A stretch of DNA of 64,000 nucleotides. It comes from Pelagibacteraceae bacterium AG-426-M19. GTDB lineage: Bacteria; Pseudomonadota; Alphaproteobacteria; Pelagibacterales; Pelagibacteraceae. The stretch is taken from assembly GCA_003210025.1 (NCBI GenBank), contig QCNW01000003.1:62001-126000 (forward strand), written 5' to 3'. Position 1 is the first letter of the stretch; each line of letters begins with the position of its first letter. A model generated the notes under the pieces. The model was not told where the DNA came from and did not search any database. It saw nothing but the letters and a program-made list of their open reading frames with translations. Positions 8,641 to 16,977 of the stretch are shown piece by piece. The position numbers were made by a program, and so were the translations under genes.

Positions 8641-9453
8641 CTAATTTGCTGGATAATTTGTTGTTATGAATTTTTTTAAAACATTTAATACTCGATCTGC
8701 TTCTTCTAATAACATCATATGTCCGCAATTATCTATTATATCTATTTGACTTCCTTCAATCAAATTAGCTAGTTTTTTACCTTCTTTTACTGGACACATT
8801 TTATCGTCGGTGGCAAGTATAGAAAGGGTAGGTATTTTAATTTGTTTTGCAGCCTCAAAACCATTTTTATAATTATCACATGCTCTAAAATCTACACCGA
8901 GGGTATTTTTTATTGTTCTAGTTTTAGCTAACATTGAGCCTGTATTGATATGATATAAACCTGGAACAGGATGTCCGCCAAAGTGACCAGCAGGCCCATG
9001 AGCCCAGTCCATCATTAATTCAACAGCCTTAGGATCGTTGTTTTCTGCTAAAGATAATAATTCAGGGTTCATTGGAATTGCACCAGCACCACCCATTAAA
9101 CTTAAAGTTTTTATTTTATCAGGATTCCTTGCTGTACACTCAACTGTAACTAAACATCCTTGTGAATGACCGACTAACGAAGCTTCCTTATATCCAACTG
9201 CATCAATAACATCACTAACCCAATCAGCCATATCTTCAATTGATTTTAAACTTTCACCTCCAGATAATCCATGACCTGGCATATCTAAAGCTAAAACACT
9301 ATATCCATGGAAAGCAAAATATCTTGTTTGCAAAACCCATGTCATATGAGTTAGTCCGCTACCATGTACAAAAATTATTAATGGTTTATTTTTATCAAAC
9401 GGTCTACCACCTGTAGAGGCATAAACTTCGTTATTGTTTACTTGAAACTTCAT
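8641..9453 (-). CDS. Alpha/beta hydrolase in the metY unit
   Basis: This 270-residue alpha/beta hydrolase has the oxyanion segment VHGSGLTHMTW, the nucleophile elbow LVGHSQGCLV (serine near residue 97), an acid in LATDDKMCPV and the catalytic histidine in NCGHMMLLEEAD. There is no signal peptide, so it is cytoplasmic. It starts within the last 4 bases of metY, which shows coupling. The real substrate is unknown. It is not MetX-like, because homoserine acetyltransferases are longer and have a different elbow, but the coupling to metY hints at sulfur or ester metabolism. Confidence 0.8.
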   Translation of the reverse strand: MKFQVNNNEVYASTGGRPFDKNKPLIIFVHGSGLTHMTWVLQTRYFAFHGYSVLALDMPGHGLSGGESLKSIEDMADWVSDVIDAVGYKEASLVGHSQGCLVTVECTARNPDKIKTLSLMGGAGAIPMNPELLSLAENNDPKAVELMMDWAHGPAGHFGGHPVPGLYHINTGSMLAKTRTIKNTLGVDFRACDNYKNGFEAAKQIKIPTLSILATDDKMCPVKEGKKLANLIEGSQIDIIDNCGHMMLLEEADRVLNVLKKFITTNYPAN

Positions 9454-10778
9454 TGATTGGATACGAGTCTAGGTTTCCTAGCAGCTCTAAATCCATTTTC
9501 AAAGTCGTTTTTAATATCATCTATATCCTCAATACCAACAGATAATCTAATCATATCATGGGATAAACCCGCAAACTTTAATGTAGCTTCATCCATTTGA
9601 GAATGTGTAGCCGATGCTGGATGAATTACCAATGTACGTGTATCCCCAACATTTGCTAAATGCGAAGCAAGTTTTACGTTATTAATAAATGCCTCACCAG
9701 CAGTTTTTCCTCCTTTAATACCAAATGCTATCATTGATCCTTTACCATTTGGTAATAATTTGCTTGCTAAATCATGATCAGGATGATCTGGTACACTTGG
9801 ATGTGAGACCCAAGCAACACTTTCGTGACCTAATAAATACTCGACCATTTTTTCAGCATTCTCGCAATGTTTTTTCATTCTGACAGAAAGTGTCTCTATA
9901 CCCTGTAACACATTCCATGCATTTTGAGGGCTTAGACAAGGACCAAAATCTCTCATACCTTCGGCTCTTGCTTTCATAGTAAACGCTGTTGGTCCAAATT
10001 CTTCAGCAAAAGATAATCCATGATAACCCTCGTATGGTTGAGTCATTGTTGGAAACTTATCATTTTGCATCCAGTCAAACTTTCCACCTTCTACGATAAT
10101 ACCAGCCATTGAGGATCCATGACCAGCCATCCATTTAGTAAGTGAATGAACTACAATATCAGCACCGTGTTCTATAGGTTTGCATAAATAAGGTGTTTGA
10201 TAAGTTGCATCTACCATTAAAGGAATACCCGCGTCGTGAGCTATTTTAGCAATCTCAGGCATATTCATTATTTCATTTCCTGGATTACCTACAAGTTCTC
10301 CAAAAATACCTTTTGTATTTTTTTGAATTGCTTTTTTAAATCCTTCTGTATCTCTCGGTTTCACAAAAGTTGTTTTAATTCCAAATTTTGGAAGTGTTAA
10401 TCTAAATAAATTTACTGTTCCGCCGTAAAGTTGGGATGATACAACTAAATGATCTCCTGCCTCACAAAGAGTCATTACTGCAAGAAATATTGCACTCATA
10501 CCAGACGATGTAGCAAGTGCAGCTGTTCCTCCTTCTAATGAAGCAACTCTCTCTTCTAAAACAGCAACTGTCGGATTTGATATCCTACTATAAATATGTC
10601 CACCCCTTTCTAAATTAAATAATGCTGCTGCATGATCTACATCATCAAATAGATATGAAGTTGTTTGGTATATTGGCACTTGTCTTGAACCAGCATTTTT
10701 ATGAGGCTGATAGCCGGCGTGTAAACTAAGGGTATCAAATTTATATGTTTTAGGATCCATTCCTTTTTTGTCTGACAT
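9450..10778 (-). CDS. metY: O-acetylhomoserine sulfhydrylase / aminocarboxypropyltransferase
   Basis: This 442-residue PLP enzyme belongs to the Cys/Met metabolism family. The lysine that binds PLP lies in VVHSLTKWMAGHG. The N-terminal YQTTSYLFDDVDHAA and SRISNPTVAVLEERVA are typical of the long MetY type, which makes homocysteine (or methionine with methanethiol) from O-acetylhomoserine. SAR11 cells usually lack sulfate reduction and use reduced organic sulfur, which suits such an enzyme; that is background. It has a strong ribosome-binding site (AGGAGC) and a divergent promoter region shared with rplM, and it is followed by a coupled hydrolase. Confidence 0.88.
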   Translation of the reverse strand: MSDKKGMDPKTYKFDTLSLHAGYQPHKNAGSRQVPIYQTTSYLFDDVDHAAALFNLERGGHIYSRISNPTVAVLEERVASLEGGTAALATSSGMSAIFLAVMTLCEAGDHLVVSSQLYGGTVNLFRLTLPKFGIKTTFVKPRDTEGFKKAIQKNTKGIFGELVGNPGNEIMNMPEIAKIAHDAGIPLMVDATYQTPYLCKPIEHGADIVVHSLTKWMAGHGSSMAGIIVEGGKFDWMQNDKFPTMTQPYEGYHGLSFAEEFGPTAFTMKARAEGMRDFGPCLSPQNAWNVLQGIETLSVRMKKHCENAEKMVEYLLGHESVAWVSHPSVPDHPDHDLASKLLPNGKGSMIAFGIKGGKTAGEAFINNVKLASHLANVGDTRTLVIHPASATHSQMDEATLKFAGLSHDMIRLSVGIEDIDDIKNDFENGFRAARKPRLVSNQ

Positions 10779-10784
10779 TTACTT

Positions 10785-10790
10785 GCTCCT
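10785..10790 (-). promoter_or_regulatory. Strong Shine-Dalgarno of metY and A/T-rich leader
   Basis: AGGAGC lies 6 bases before the metY start, a better match to anti-SD than most starts in this window show. Upstream in the leader, the ten-base string gcttatttat occurs twice 11 bases apart (10830-10839 and 10841-10850, plus strand). SAR11 methionine genes are known to carry SAM-II or SAM-V riboswitches, but I could not fit either consensus here, so regulation of metY is left open. Confidence 0.5.
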
Positions 10791-10895
10791 GTTTAAGTTT
10801 TTAAGATTTTATTATAAACAAATATTATCGCTTATTTATAGCTTATTTATTAGTTAAAACTATCAAAAATGACTTAAGTTCTAACTGTATATCGT

Positions 10896-10924
10896 TTGAC
10901 AATATATCGATTTATAAGTATTAA
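10896..10924 (+). promoter_or_regulatory. Sigma-70-type promoter of rplM-rpsI
   Basis: TTGACA at 10896-10901 is a perfect -35 hexamer. TATTAA at 10919-10924 follows after exactly 17 bases. Transcription would begin about 10931, only a few bases before the rplM ATG at 10935, so the mRNA could be almost leaderless; no Shine-Dalgarno is visible there. Confidence 0.45.
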
Positions 10925-10934
10925 TCCCGCAATT

Positions 10935-11393
10935 ATGACTAAATTTCTTAAAAAAGATGACCTAAATAGTAAATGGTTTGAAATTGACGCAACTGGAGCT
11001 GTGGTAGGGAGACTAGCAACCATTGTATCAAAAATTCTCAGAGGAAAAAATAAAGCAACATTTACTCCTCATATGGATAGTGGAGATTTTGTTGTTGTTA
11101 AAAACGTAGATCAATTAAAATTTACAGGAAACAAGTTTTCAAATAAAAAATATTATAGACACACAGGTCATCCTGGAGGAATTAAAGAAACAACACCTGA
11201 AATATTACAATCTTCAAAACCAGGTGAGGTTTTAAAGATGGCTGTAAAAAGAATGTTGCCTGATGGTCCTTTAGCTAAAAAACAATTGACTAAACTTAAG
11301 GTTTATTCAGGATCAGATCATCCTCATTCAGCACAAAACCCTGAGGTAATAGAGGTTGGAAAACTTAATTCAAAAAATATAGTAAGAAATTAA
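10935..11393 (+). CDS. rplM: 50S ribosomal protein L13
   Basis: L13 is an early-assembling protein of the large subunit. This 152-residue version reads WFEIDATGAVVGRLAT near the N-terminus and has HMDSGDFVVVKN and ATFTPH segments typical of the family, plus the C-terminal GSDHPHSAQNPE. I use the ATG at 10935 because L13 begins about 13 residues before the VGRLA motif; an upstream in-frame TTG at 10896 lies in the -35 box. It is followed after one base by rpsI, the universal L13-S9 pair. Confidence 0.95.
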   Translation: MTKFLKKDDLNSKWFEIDATGAVVGRLATIVSKILRGKNKATFTPHMDSGDFVVVKNVDQLKFTGNKFSNKKYYRHTGHPGGIKETTPEILQSSKPGEVLKMAVKRMLPDGPLAKKQLTKLKVYSGSDHPHSAQNPEVIEVGKLNSKNIVRN

Positions 11394-11394
11394 A

Positions 11395-11826
11395 ATGGAA
11401 ACAAATCAATCAACATCTTCAAAACTAAAATTAGATTTTAAAGATGCAAAATATGCAACAGGTAGAAGAAAGACTTCAATTGCAAAAGTTTGGTTAAAAA
11501 AGGGAACTGGCAAAATTTATGTTAATGGCAAAAATCTAGACGATTATTTCACCAGAGCTACTCATAAAATGCAAATACTAAGACCGTTTGAAATTATTAA
11601 CCAATCTACAGAATACGATGTTAGATCTCAAGTTGTTGGTGGTGGTCATACAGGTCAAGCGGGAGCATTAGTACATGGTATATCAAGAGCACTATTACAA
11701 TTTGATGAAAATCTAAAACCAACACTTAGAAAAGAAAAACTTACCACGAGAGATTCTAGATCAGTTGAGAGAAAAAAACCTGGTCGTGCAAAAGCTAGAA
11801 GAAGTTATCAATTCTCTAAAAGATAA
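11395..11826 (+). CDS. rpsI: 30S ribosomal protein S9
   Basis: This 143-residue protein has the S9 signature YATGRRKTSIAKVWLKKGTG, then GGGHTGQAGALVHGISRALL. It ends in the basic tail RAKARRSYQFSKR, whose final arginine contacts P-site tRNA. A roughly 15-residue N-terminal extension precedes the conserved core. It starts one base after the rplM stop. Confidence 0.96.
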   Translation: METNQSTSSKLKLDFKDAKYATGRRKTSIAKVWLKKGTGKIYVNGKNLDDYFTRATHKMQILRPFEIINQSTEYDVRSQVVGGGHTGQAGALVHGISRALLQFDENLKPTLRKEKLTTRDSRSVERKKPGRAKARRSYQFSKR

Positions 11827-11859
11827 TATCATTTTATTAAACAACTGTTATATTACAAT

Positions 11860-12882
11860 ATGTCTAAGATTAATGCATTAGTTGCTGGAGCTACTGGATA
11901 CATAGGTGTTCAATTGGTCAAATTATTAACTAAACATAAAAGAGTTAAAATTAAATATCTTTGTGGCGAAACCTCTGTAGGAAAGAAAATTAGCTCTTAT
12001 GATAAATACTTTAATCAATATAAACTACCAAAAATTATTAAATTTAATAAAGAGTTGTTAAAAAATGTTGATGTTATATTTACGGCATTACCTAATGGAG
12101 AGGCTCAAAAAATTTCAAAAAATTTAAATAATAAAAATATTTTAATTGATTTAGCGGCAGATTTTAGACTTAGATCAGCCAGTGATTATTTGAAATGGTA
12201 TAAAATCAAACACAATGCTCCTAAATTAATCAAAAAAAGTATTTATTCTTTACCTGAGTTAAATATTCAGAACATTAAAAAATATAAGATAATTTCATGT
12301 CCAGGCTGTTACCCAACATCAATTTTATTACCCCTAGTACCGTTAATTAATAAAAATATTGTTAAATCAAACAATATCATAATTGACTCTAAATCTGGTT
12401 ATTCAGGTGCAGGCAGAAATATTCATAAAAAATATAACAACAAATTTTTAAATGAGACATTGAGTGCTTATGGTTTAGCGTTTCACAGACACAATTCAGA
12501 AATTGATCAGGAACTAAAAATAAAAACTGGCAAAAAGGTAAAATTTCAATTTACACCTCATCTTTCACCAATGTTTAGAGGAATATTAACTACTATGTAT
12601 TTAGATCTAAAAAGAAATGATTCTCTTAAAAAAATTTATTTATTTCTAAAAAAATATTACAAAAATAATAAATTCATTAAAATTTTGAAACCAAATACTT
12701 TTTTAGGAACAAATGAAGTAATAAATACAAATAACTGTTATATTTCCGTGTGTGAAAGCAAATATAAGAATAAAATTATTATATTGTCAGCAATAGATAA
12801 TTTGATTAAGGGTGGTAGTGGACAAGCTGTTCAAAATATGAATATTTTATTTGGATATAAGTCTGATGAAGGATTAAATTGA
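11860..12882 (+). CDS. argC: N-acetyl-gamma-glutamyl-phosphate reductase
   Basis: ArgC reduces N-acetylglutamyl phosphate to the semialdehyde in arginine biosynthesis, using NADPH. This 340-residue protein starts with the dinucleotide-binding GATGYIGVQLVKLL. The active-site cysteine lies in ISCPGCYPTSILLPL, and LAFHRHNSEIDQEL and FTPHLSPMFRGI follow. It is a canonical type-1 ArgC. The next gene starts on the last base of its stop codon. Co-location with hom is not pathway-linked and may just be compact packing. Confidence 0.95.
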   Translation: MSKINALVAGATGYIGVQLVKLLTKHKRVKIKYLCGETSVGKKISSYDKYFNQYKLPKIIKFNKELLKNVDVIFTALPNGEAQKISKNLNNKNILIDLAADFRLRSASDYLKWYKIKHNAPKLIKKSIYSLPELNIQNIKKYKIISCPGCYPTSILLPLVPLINKNIVKSNNIIIDSKSGYSGAGRNIHKKYNNKFLNETLSAYGLAFHRHNSEIDQELKIKTGKKVKFQFTPHLSPMFRGILTTMYLDLKRNDSLKKIYLFLKKYYKNNKFIKILKPNTFLGTNEVINTNNCYISVCESKYKNKIIILSAIDNLIKGGSGQAVQNMNILFGYKSDEGLN

Positions 12883-13085
12883 TGAGAATATTAATAATTT
12901 TATTAATTTTTTTATTTTTAAATAATTGTTCTAATCAAAACTTTGGTTCTTTTTTAAAGATAAAAAATGATGATAGAGTTCAAAAGCCAAATTTAGATAT
13001 AGATAAGAATATTTCTTTTGAAGATTTTAAAAATAAAATTATTAATTATGGAAAAAATAGTGGTTTTCCAAGTCTAGATAATTGA
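12882..13085 (+). CDS. Small predicted lipoprotein
   Basis: This 67-residue protein has a hydrophobic N-terminus (MRILIILLIFLFL) followed by NNC, a lipobox-like cleavage site, then a polar, lysine/asparagine-rich mature part of about 50 residues. I recognise no family. The ATG at 12882 shares its A with the argC stop (an alternative in-frame TTG at 12879 is less likely), and hom begins 1 base after its end. It is probably exported and lipid-anchored; function unknown. Confidence 0.6.
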   Translation: MRILIILLIFLFLNNCSNQNFGSFLKIKNDDRVQKPNLDIDKNISFEDFKNKIINYGKNSGFPSLDN

Positions 13086-13086
13086 T

Positions 13087-14376
13087 ATGACAAAAAAGCT
13101 TAATATAGCAATTGTTGGATTAGGTCAGATTGGTAATTATCTTTATAACGAATTAAATACAAAAAAAAAAGATATTCTAAAAAAAACAGGAAAAATTATC
13201 TCTGTGTCAGCAATTTCAGCTAAGAATATAAAAAAAAAAAGAAAATTTAAAATTAATAAAAAAATTTTTTACAAAGATCCTTTTAAAATTTTTAAAAATA
13301 ATAAAATTGATATTTTAATTGAAGCTATTGGTCAACCTGATGGTATATCTAAAAAAATTGTAGAATTTGCACTTAAGAATAAAATTCACGTTGTAACTCC
13401 TAATAAGGCATTAATTTCTAAACATGGTAATATTCTTTCTAAACTTGCTGAAAAAAATAAAGTTAATTTAGAATTTGAAGCGTCAGTGGGAGGTGGAATT
13501 CCTGTATTAAGAACTATTAAGGAAGGGCTAGCAACTAATAAGATAAGTAAAGTATATGGAATATTAAATGGCACTTGTAATTATATATTATCTGAAATGG
13601 AAGAAACTAAGTCTGGCTTTTCAACTGTATTAAAAAAAGCTCAACTATTAGGTTATGCTGAACCAGGCAATCCAAAATTAGATTTAAATGGTTACGATGC
13701 TTTAGCTAAAGTTAAAATTCTTTCTGCTTTAGCATTTAATAATAAAGTTTCAAATTCAAAATGTTTAATGGAGGGTATTGAAAATATAGAATACAAGGAT
13801 TTAGAAATTGCAAATCAATTAAATTATAAAATTAAATTATTGGGAATAACAGAAATTGTTAATAATAAATTATTTGAAAGAGTTCATCCGTGTTTAATTA
13901 AAAAAAATACTTACATCGCAAATGTGAATGGTGTTATGAATGCTGTTATAATTGAAGGTAATCCAGTAGGAGAGAGTGTTTTGCAAGGAGAAGGTGCTGG
14001 GCCTGGTCCAACATCATCTGCTTTAATGTCTGATCTTTTGTCAATTTTACGTGGAAATATCAAATACCCTTTTGGAATTTCTAATAATAAAAGAAAGTCT
14101 CCTTTAATATATAATACTGATAATTATTCAAATGCTTTATATATTAGACTTGAAGTTAAAGATAAACCGGGTGTTCTATCTGAAATTACAAAAAAATTTG
14201 CTAAACACAAAATTTCTGTTCAAAGATTAATACAAATACCAAATAATAAAAATAAAACTGCTTCTATTGTGATTATAACTCACAAATCCTTAGAAAAGGA
14301 TTATCAGAAATGTATTAAATCTTTTAAATCAAATTTAAATATTATTAAAAACCCTGTATTATTAAGACTTTTTTAA
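13087..14376 (+). CDS. hom: Homoserine dehydrogenase
   Basis: Hom reduces aspartate semialdehyde to homoserine, the branch toward threonine and methionine. The protein has 429 residues. Its N-terminal NAD(P)-binding motif is VGLGQIGNYLYNEL. The catalytic region contains VTPNKALIS, FEASVGGGIPVLR and GILNGTCNYILSEM, and a C-terminal ACT-like regulatory domain follows from about residue 350 (YIRLEVKDKPGVLSEITKKF). It lies about 2.3 kb from the metY promoter on the opposite strand; both act in methionine synthesis. The next gene overlaps its last base. Confidence 0.95.
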   Translation: MTKKLNIAIVGLGQIGNYLYNELNTKKKDILKKTGKIISVSAISAKNIKKKRKFKINKKIFYKDPFKIFKNNKIDILIEAIGQPDGISKKIVEFALKNKIHVVTPNKALISKHGNILSKLAEKNKVNLEFEASVGGGIPVLRTIKEGLATNKISKVYGILNGTCNYILSEMEETKSGFSTVLKKAQLLGYAEPGNPKLDLNGYDALAKVKILSALAFNNKVSNSKCLMEGIENIEYKDLEIANQLNYKIKLLGITEIVNNKLFERVHPCLIKKNTYIANVNGVMNAVIIEGNPVGESVLQGEGAGPGPTSSALMSDLLSILRGNIKYPFGISNNKRKSPLIYNTDNYSNALYIRLEVKDKPGVLSEITKKFAKHKISVQRLIQIPNNKNKTASIVIITHKSLEKDYQKCIKSFKSNLNIIKNPVLLRLF

Positions 14377-15275
14377 TGGAACTTTATTTAAAGCTCTTTG
14401 AAGTTCTATTCCCTGTATTTTTTATTGTAGGAATTGGTTTTTTATTAGGGAAAAAAAATCCAAATTTTGATACTTCGTTTATAACATCTTATGCTGGAAA
14501 TTTTGGAACTCCAGCTTTAGTAATTTTCTCTCTTACATCTACAGGTGTTACTTTTGATATATTTGCAGAATATTTTATTTACGCATTAATATTACTCTCA
14601 TCATTTGCTTTAATTGGTCTTGTTTTTTTAATTCTTATGAAAAAAGATTATATTAGAGAATTACCTACTTTTTTTTTACCTAATACAGGTAATATGGGTA
14701 TCCCAATATGTCTTTTTGCTTACGGTAAATTGGGAATGGGTGTAGCTGCAGCTATATCATCTTTGGTAATACTCTTACATTTTACTGCTAATATATTTCT
14801 TGCTAAGCGAAAATTTGATTTTTCAATAATTGCAAAAAGTCCTTCCTTCTATACAATTATTTTGACCGTTATCTTTTTATACTACGGCAAAGAAATGCCA
14901 GTTTTTGTGATTAATACAACAATGCTTTTATCTTATGCAATGATTGTAATGATTCTAATGTCTTTAGGTATTGCTCTAACCCAAATGAAAGTATTTTCTT
15001 TGAGAGACTCAATCATAACATCAATTGGTAGAGTAATCCTTGGTCCAATTGTAGGTTTTTTTATTATAAAATTTTTTAATTTATCTGGTTTTGCAGCTGG
15101 AGTTTTACTAATTCAATCCTCTATGCCTAGTGCAATATTATGTTATTTGGTTGCTTCAATGTATTCACCAAAAAAAAATGTTGATAATATTTCCAGCACA
15201 ATTGTTGTTTCTACTTTAATATCATTGGTTACAGTGCCAATAACAGTATTTATCGCTCTTAAATATTTTGCTTAA
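14376..15275 (+). CDS. AEC-family transporter
   Basis: This 299-residue hydrophobic protein, with about ten predicted spans in two halves, belongs to the auxin efflux carrier family. Signs are the N-terminal VLFPVFFIVGIGFLLGK, FFLPNTGNMGIPICLFAYGKLG (a broken helix with NTGNMG) and, in the second half, LIQSSMPSAILCYLVASMY. Members move organic acids or amino acids; the substrate here is unknown. It starts on the last base of hom and is followed directly by a drug/metabolite transporter gene. Confidence 0.85.
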   Translation: MELYLKLFEVLFPVFFIVGIGFLLGKKNPNFDTSFITSYAGNFGTPALVIFSLTSTGVTFDIFAEYFIYALILLSSFALIGLVFLILMKKDYIRELPTFFLPNTGNMGIPICLFAYGKLGMGVAAAISSLVILLHFTANIFLAKRKFDFSIIAKSPSFYTIILTVIFLYYGKEMPVFVINTTMLLSYAMIVMILMSLGIALTQMKVFSLRDSIITSIGRVILGPIVGFFIIKFFNLSGFAAGVLLIQSSMPSAILCYLVASMYSPKKNVDNISSTIVVSTLISLVTVPITVFIALKYFA

Positions 15276-16124
15276 ATGAAAGCAATATTTTTAAATTTAT
15301 CCGCATGGATGATTTTGCCCTTTATGGATGCTATTGCAAAATATTTGTCATCCGATTTATCTTTCTTTCAAATAACTTGGGCTAGATATTTTTTTACAGT
15401 TGTATTCACAACTTTTTTTATGTTTTTATTTTTTAGGGAACAATTGAAGTTTTCTCAAAATATCAAACTACAAATAATTAGAGGTTTGTCTTTATTTTTT
15501 GCAAATATATGTTTTTTTTACTCCATATCTGTAATCTCAATGGCAAAAGCATTAACATTGGCGTTCGTTGCTCCATTAGTCACAACTGCTCTTTCTCCAT
15601 TTTTACTTAACGAAAAAGTCGGATATAGACGGTGGACTGCTGTATTAGTCGGTTTTTTTGGTATTTTAGTTGTCATAAGACCTGGAATTATAGAGATTAA
15701 TCTTGCTAGTTTAGCAGCTGTTGGAACAGGCTGTTTTTACGGCTTTTATTTAATAATAACTCGAAAATTACATTCAACAGATAGTCCTTTGCTCACATTG
15801 CTGATTACGGGCGTAGTAGGGGGCATTATCGCATCTTTTTTTGTTCCTATTGTATGGATTAACCCCACTCCAATTCAATGGTCTTGGATGGCTCTAATGG
15901 GTATATTCGCCTGTTTAGGACATATATTAATTATTTTGTCTCTTAGCTACGCTGATGCTTCAAAATTAGCACCATTTGGTTATTTCGAGATAATTACTAA
16001 CCTTATTTTAGGGTATTACGTTTTTTCGGATTTTCCTGATAAATATACTTTTATCGGACTTTTCATAATTGTTTCTTCAGGCTTATATGTTTTTAAAAGA
16101 GAATATAATATTAAATATAAGTAA
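15276..16124 (+). CDS. DMT-superfamily (EamA) permease
   Basis: This 282-residue protein of ten spans has two EamA repeats. The first includes FFQITWARYFFTVVFTTFFM and a long FFYSISVISMAKALTLAF segment; the second includes GCFYGFYLIITRKLH and GHILIILSLSYADASKLAPFGYFEII. Such proteins export or import metabolites; the substrate is not predictable. Its ATG directly follows the stop of the preceding transporter gene, so the two are almost certainly co-transcribed with hom. Confidence 0.85.
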   Translation: MKAIFLNLSAWMILPFMDAIAKYLSSDLSFFQITWARYFFTVVFTTFFMFLFFREQLKFSQNIKLQIIRGLSLFFANICFFYSISVISMAKALTLAFVAPLVTTALSPFLLNEKVGYRRWTAVLVGFFGILVVIRPGIIEINLASLAAVGTGCFYGFYLIITRKLHSTDSPLLTLLITGVVGGIIASFFVPIVWINPTPIQWSWMALMGIFACLGHILIILSLSYADASKLAPFGYFEIITNLILGYYVFSDFPDKYTFIGLFIIVSSGLYVFKREYNIKYK

Positions 16125-16605
16125 ATATATGTGTACAATATATTAATATAATACTTGAATATATATATGTAAACTATTGTAATTATTAAATTTTTTAGTT
16201 AACTTAATTAAATCTTATATTTGTAAAATTTAAAAAAAGTGGATTAAATTTACAAAATTATTCAATTAAATAAGCGCTGGTAAATAAAAATAATCAATAA
16301 ATACGTAGTTATTTGAATTATAAAAAAAGGAAATAAAATTGGAATATGAGATAGGGGACAATAATTCAATAAAATCAAGAATTATAAAGAAATTTTAAAA
16401 CAAATCTATAGATAATAAAAACTTAGTTTTATTTTGTTATGGAAATTTCTTAATATTAATTGATATAAATATTTAAAAAAACAATAATTTACTTAATAAT
16501 TACCTAAGTAATGCAATTTATGAATATAGCGTTTAATGCCCCAAATATAGGGCTAATTTAGAGATTTCAATTTATAAGGTGCAACCAATAGGGGAATTTA
16601 AAATT
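16125..16605. other. Gene-free A/T-rich stretch
   Basis: About 480 bases between the permease and the ogt-like gene hold no reading frame of plausible length on either strand, no tRNA and no recognised RNA. The sequence is dominated by short A and T runs. In such a tightly packed genome an empty stretch of this size, next to an integrase-bearing segment, suggests past insertion and decay; that is inference. Confidence 0.5.
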
Positions 16606-16649
16606 GTAATACCAAATGTTGTTAAATTTAAAAAAAACGTTGGTATTAC
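16606..16649 (-). terminator. Inverted repeat just downstream of the ogt-like gene
   Basis: GTAATACCAA (16606-16615) and TTGGTATTAC (16640-16649) are perfect 10-base arms separated by 24 bases, ending 6 bases beyond the ogt stop. On the minus strand the hairpin is followed by only a short T stretch, so it may be a weak terminator or an mRNA-end stabiliser. A small mobile-element end is an alternative. Confidence 0.4.
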
Positions 16650-16655
16650 TACCTT

Positions 16656-16931
16656 TTAGAGCAAAATACCCTCTAATTTGAGCAGTTTTTTCTTGGTTTT
16701 TATACCACCTTTGCCAGAATATCCTCCAAGAGACCCATCAGACCTGATTACTCTATGGCAAGGTATTTTAGGAGCATAAGGATTCTTTCCTATAGCATTA
16801 GCTACAGCTCTAACTGCTCTAGGCTTATTTATACCTCTGGCTACGTCAGAATACGTTAAAACAGTACCTCTATTAATAGTTTTTAAAAAGTTCCACACTT
16901 TAATTTGAAATTTTGTTCCTTTAAGTATCAT
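16656..16931 (-). CDS. Minimal O6-alkylguanine-DNA alkyltransferase domain protein
   Basis: The 91 residues cover just the C-terminal DNA-binding and alkyl-acceptor domain of the Ogt/Ada family: FQIKVWNFLKTINRG, TYSDVARGINKPRAVRAVANA (asparagine hinge and helix-turn-helix), and the acceptor motif IPCHRVIRSDG with the reactive cysteine, then GGYSG and LLKLEG. The usual N-terminal domain is missing, either lost or starting beyond the ATG used. Stand-alone domains can be active repair proteins or cysteine-lacking ATL-like sensors; here the cysteine is present, so repair is plausible. A structured RNA appears to end just upstream. Confidence 0.85.
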   Translation of the reverse strand: MILKGTKFQIKVWNFLKTINRGTVLTYSDVARGINKPRAVRAVANAIGKNPYAPKIPCHRVIRSDGSLGGYSGKGGIKTKKKLLKLEGILL

Positions 16932-16936
16932 GAAAT

Positions 16937-16977
16937 AAAAAAAACCCTGTATCTCTGCACCTTTTCAGGTACAAAGA
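16937..16977 (-). terminator. Rho-independent terminator of the structured RNA
   Basis: A 10-pair stem (16952-16961 with 16968-16977) with a six-base loop TGAAAA is followed, after seven bases, by a run of eight Ts on the minus strand (16937-16944). The gap between stem and T run is longer than ideal; an alternative fold, CCTG with CAGG, brings the stem next to the T run. Confidence 0.5.

Noticed and set aside
8641..9453. Homoserine O-acetyltransferase (MetX) as the hydrolase next to metY
   Set aside because: The protein is about 100 residues too short and has a GHSQG elbow, not the MetX pattern.
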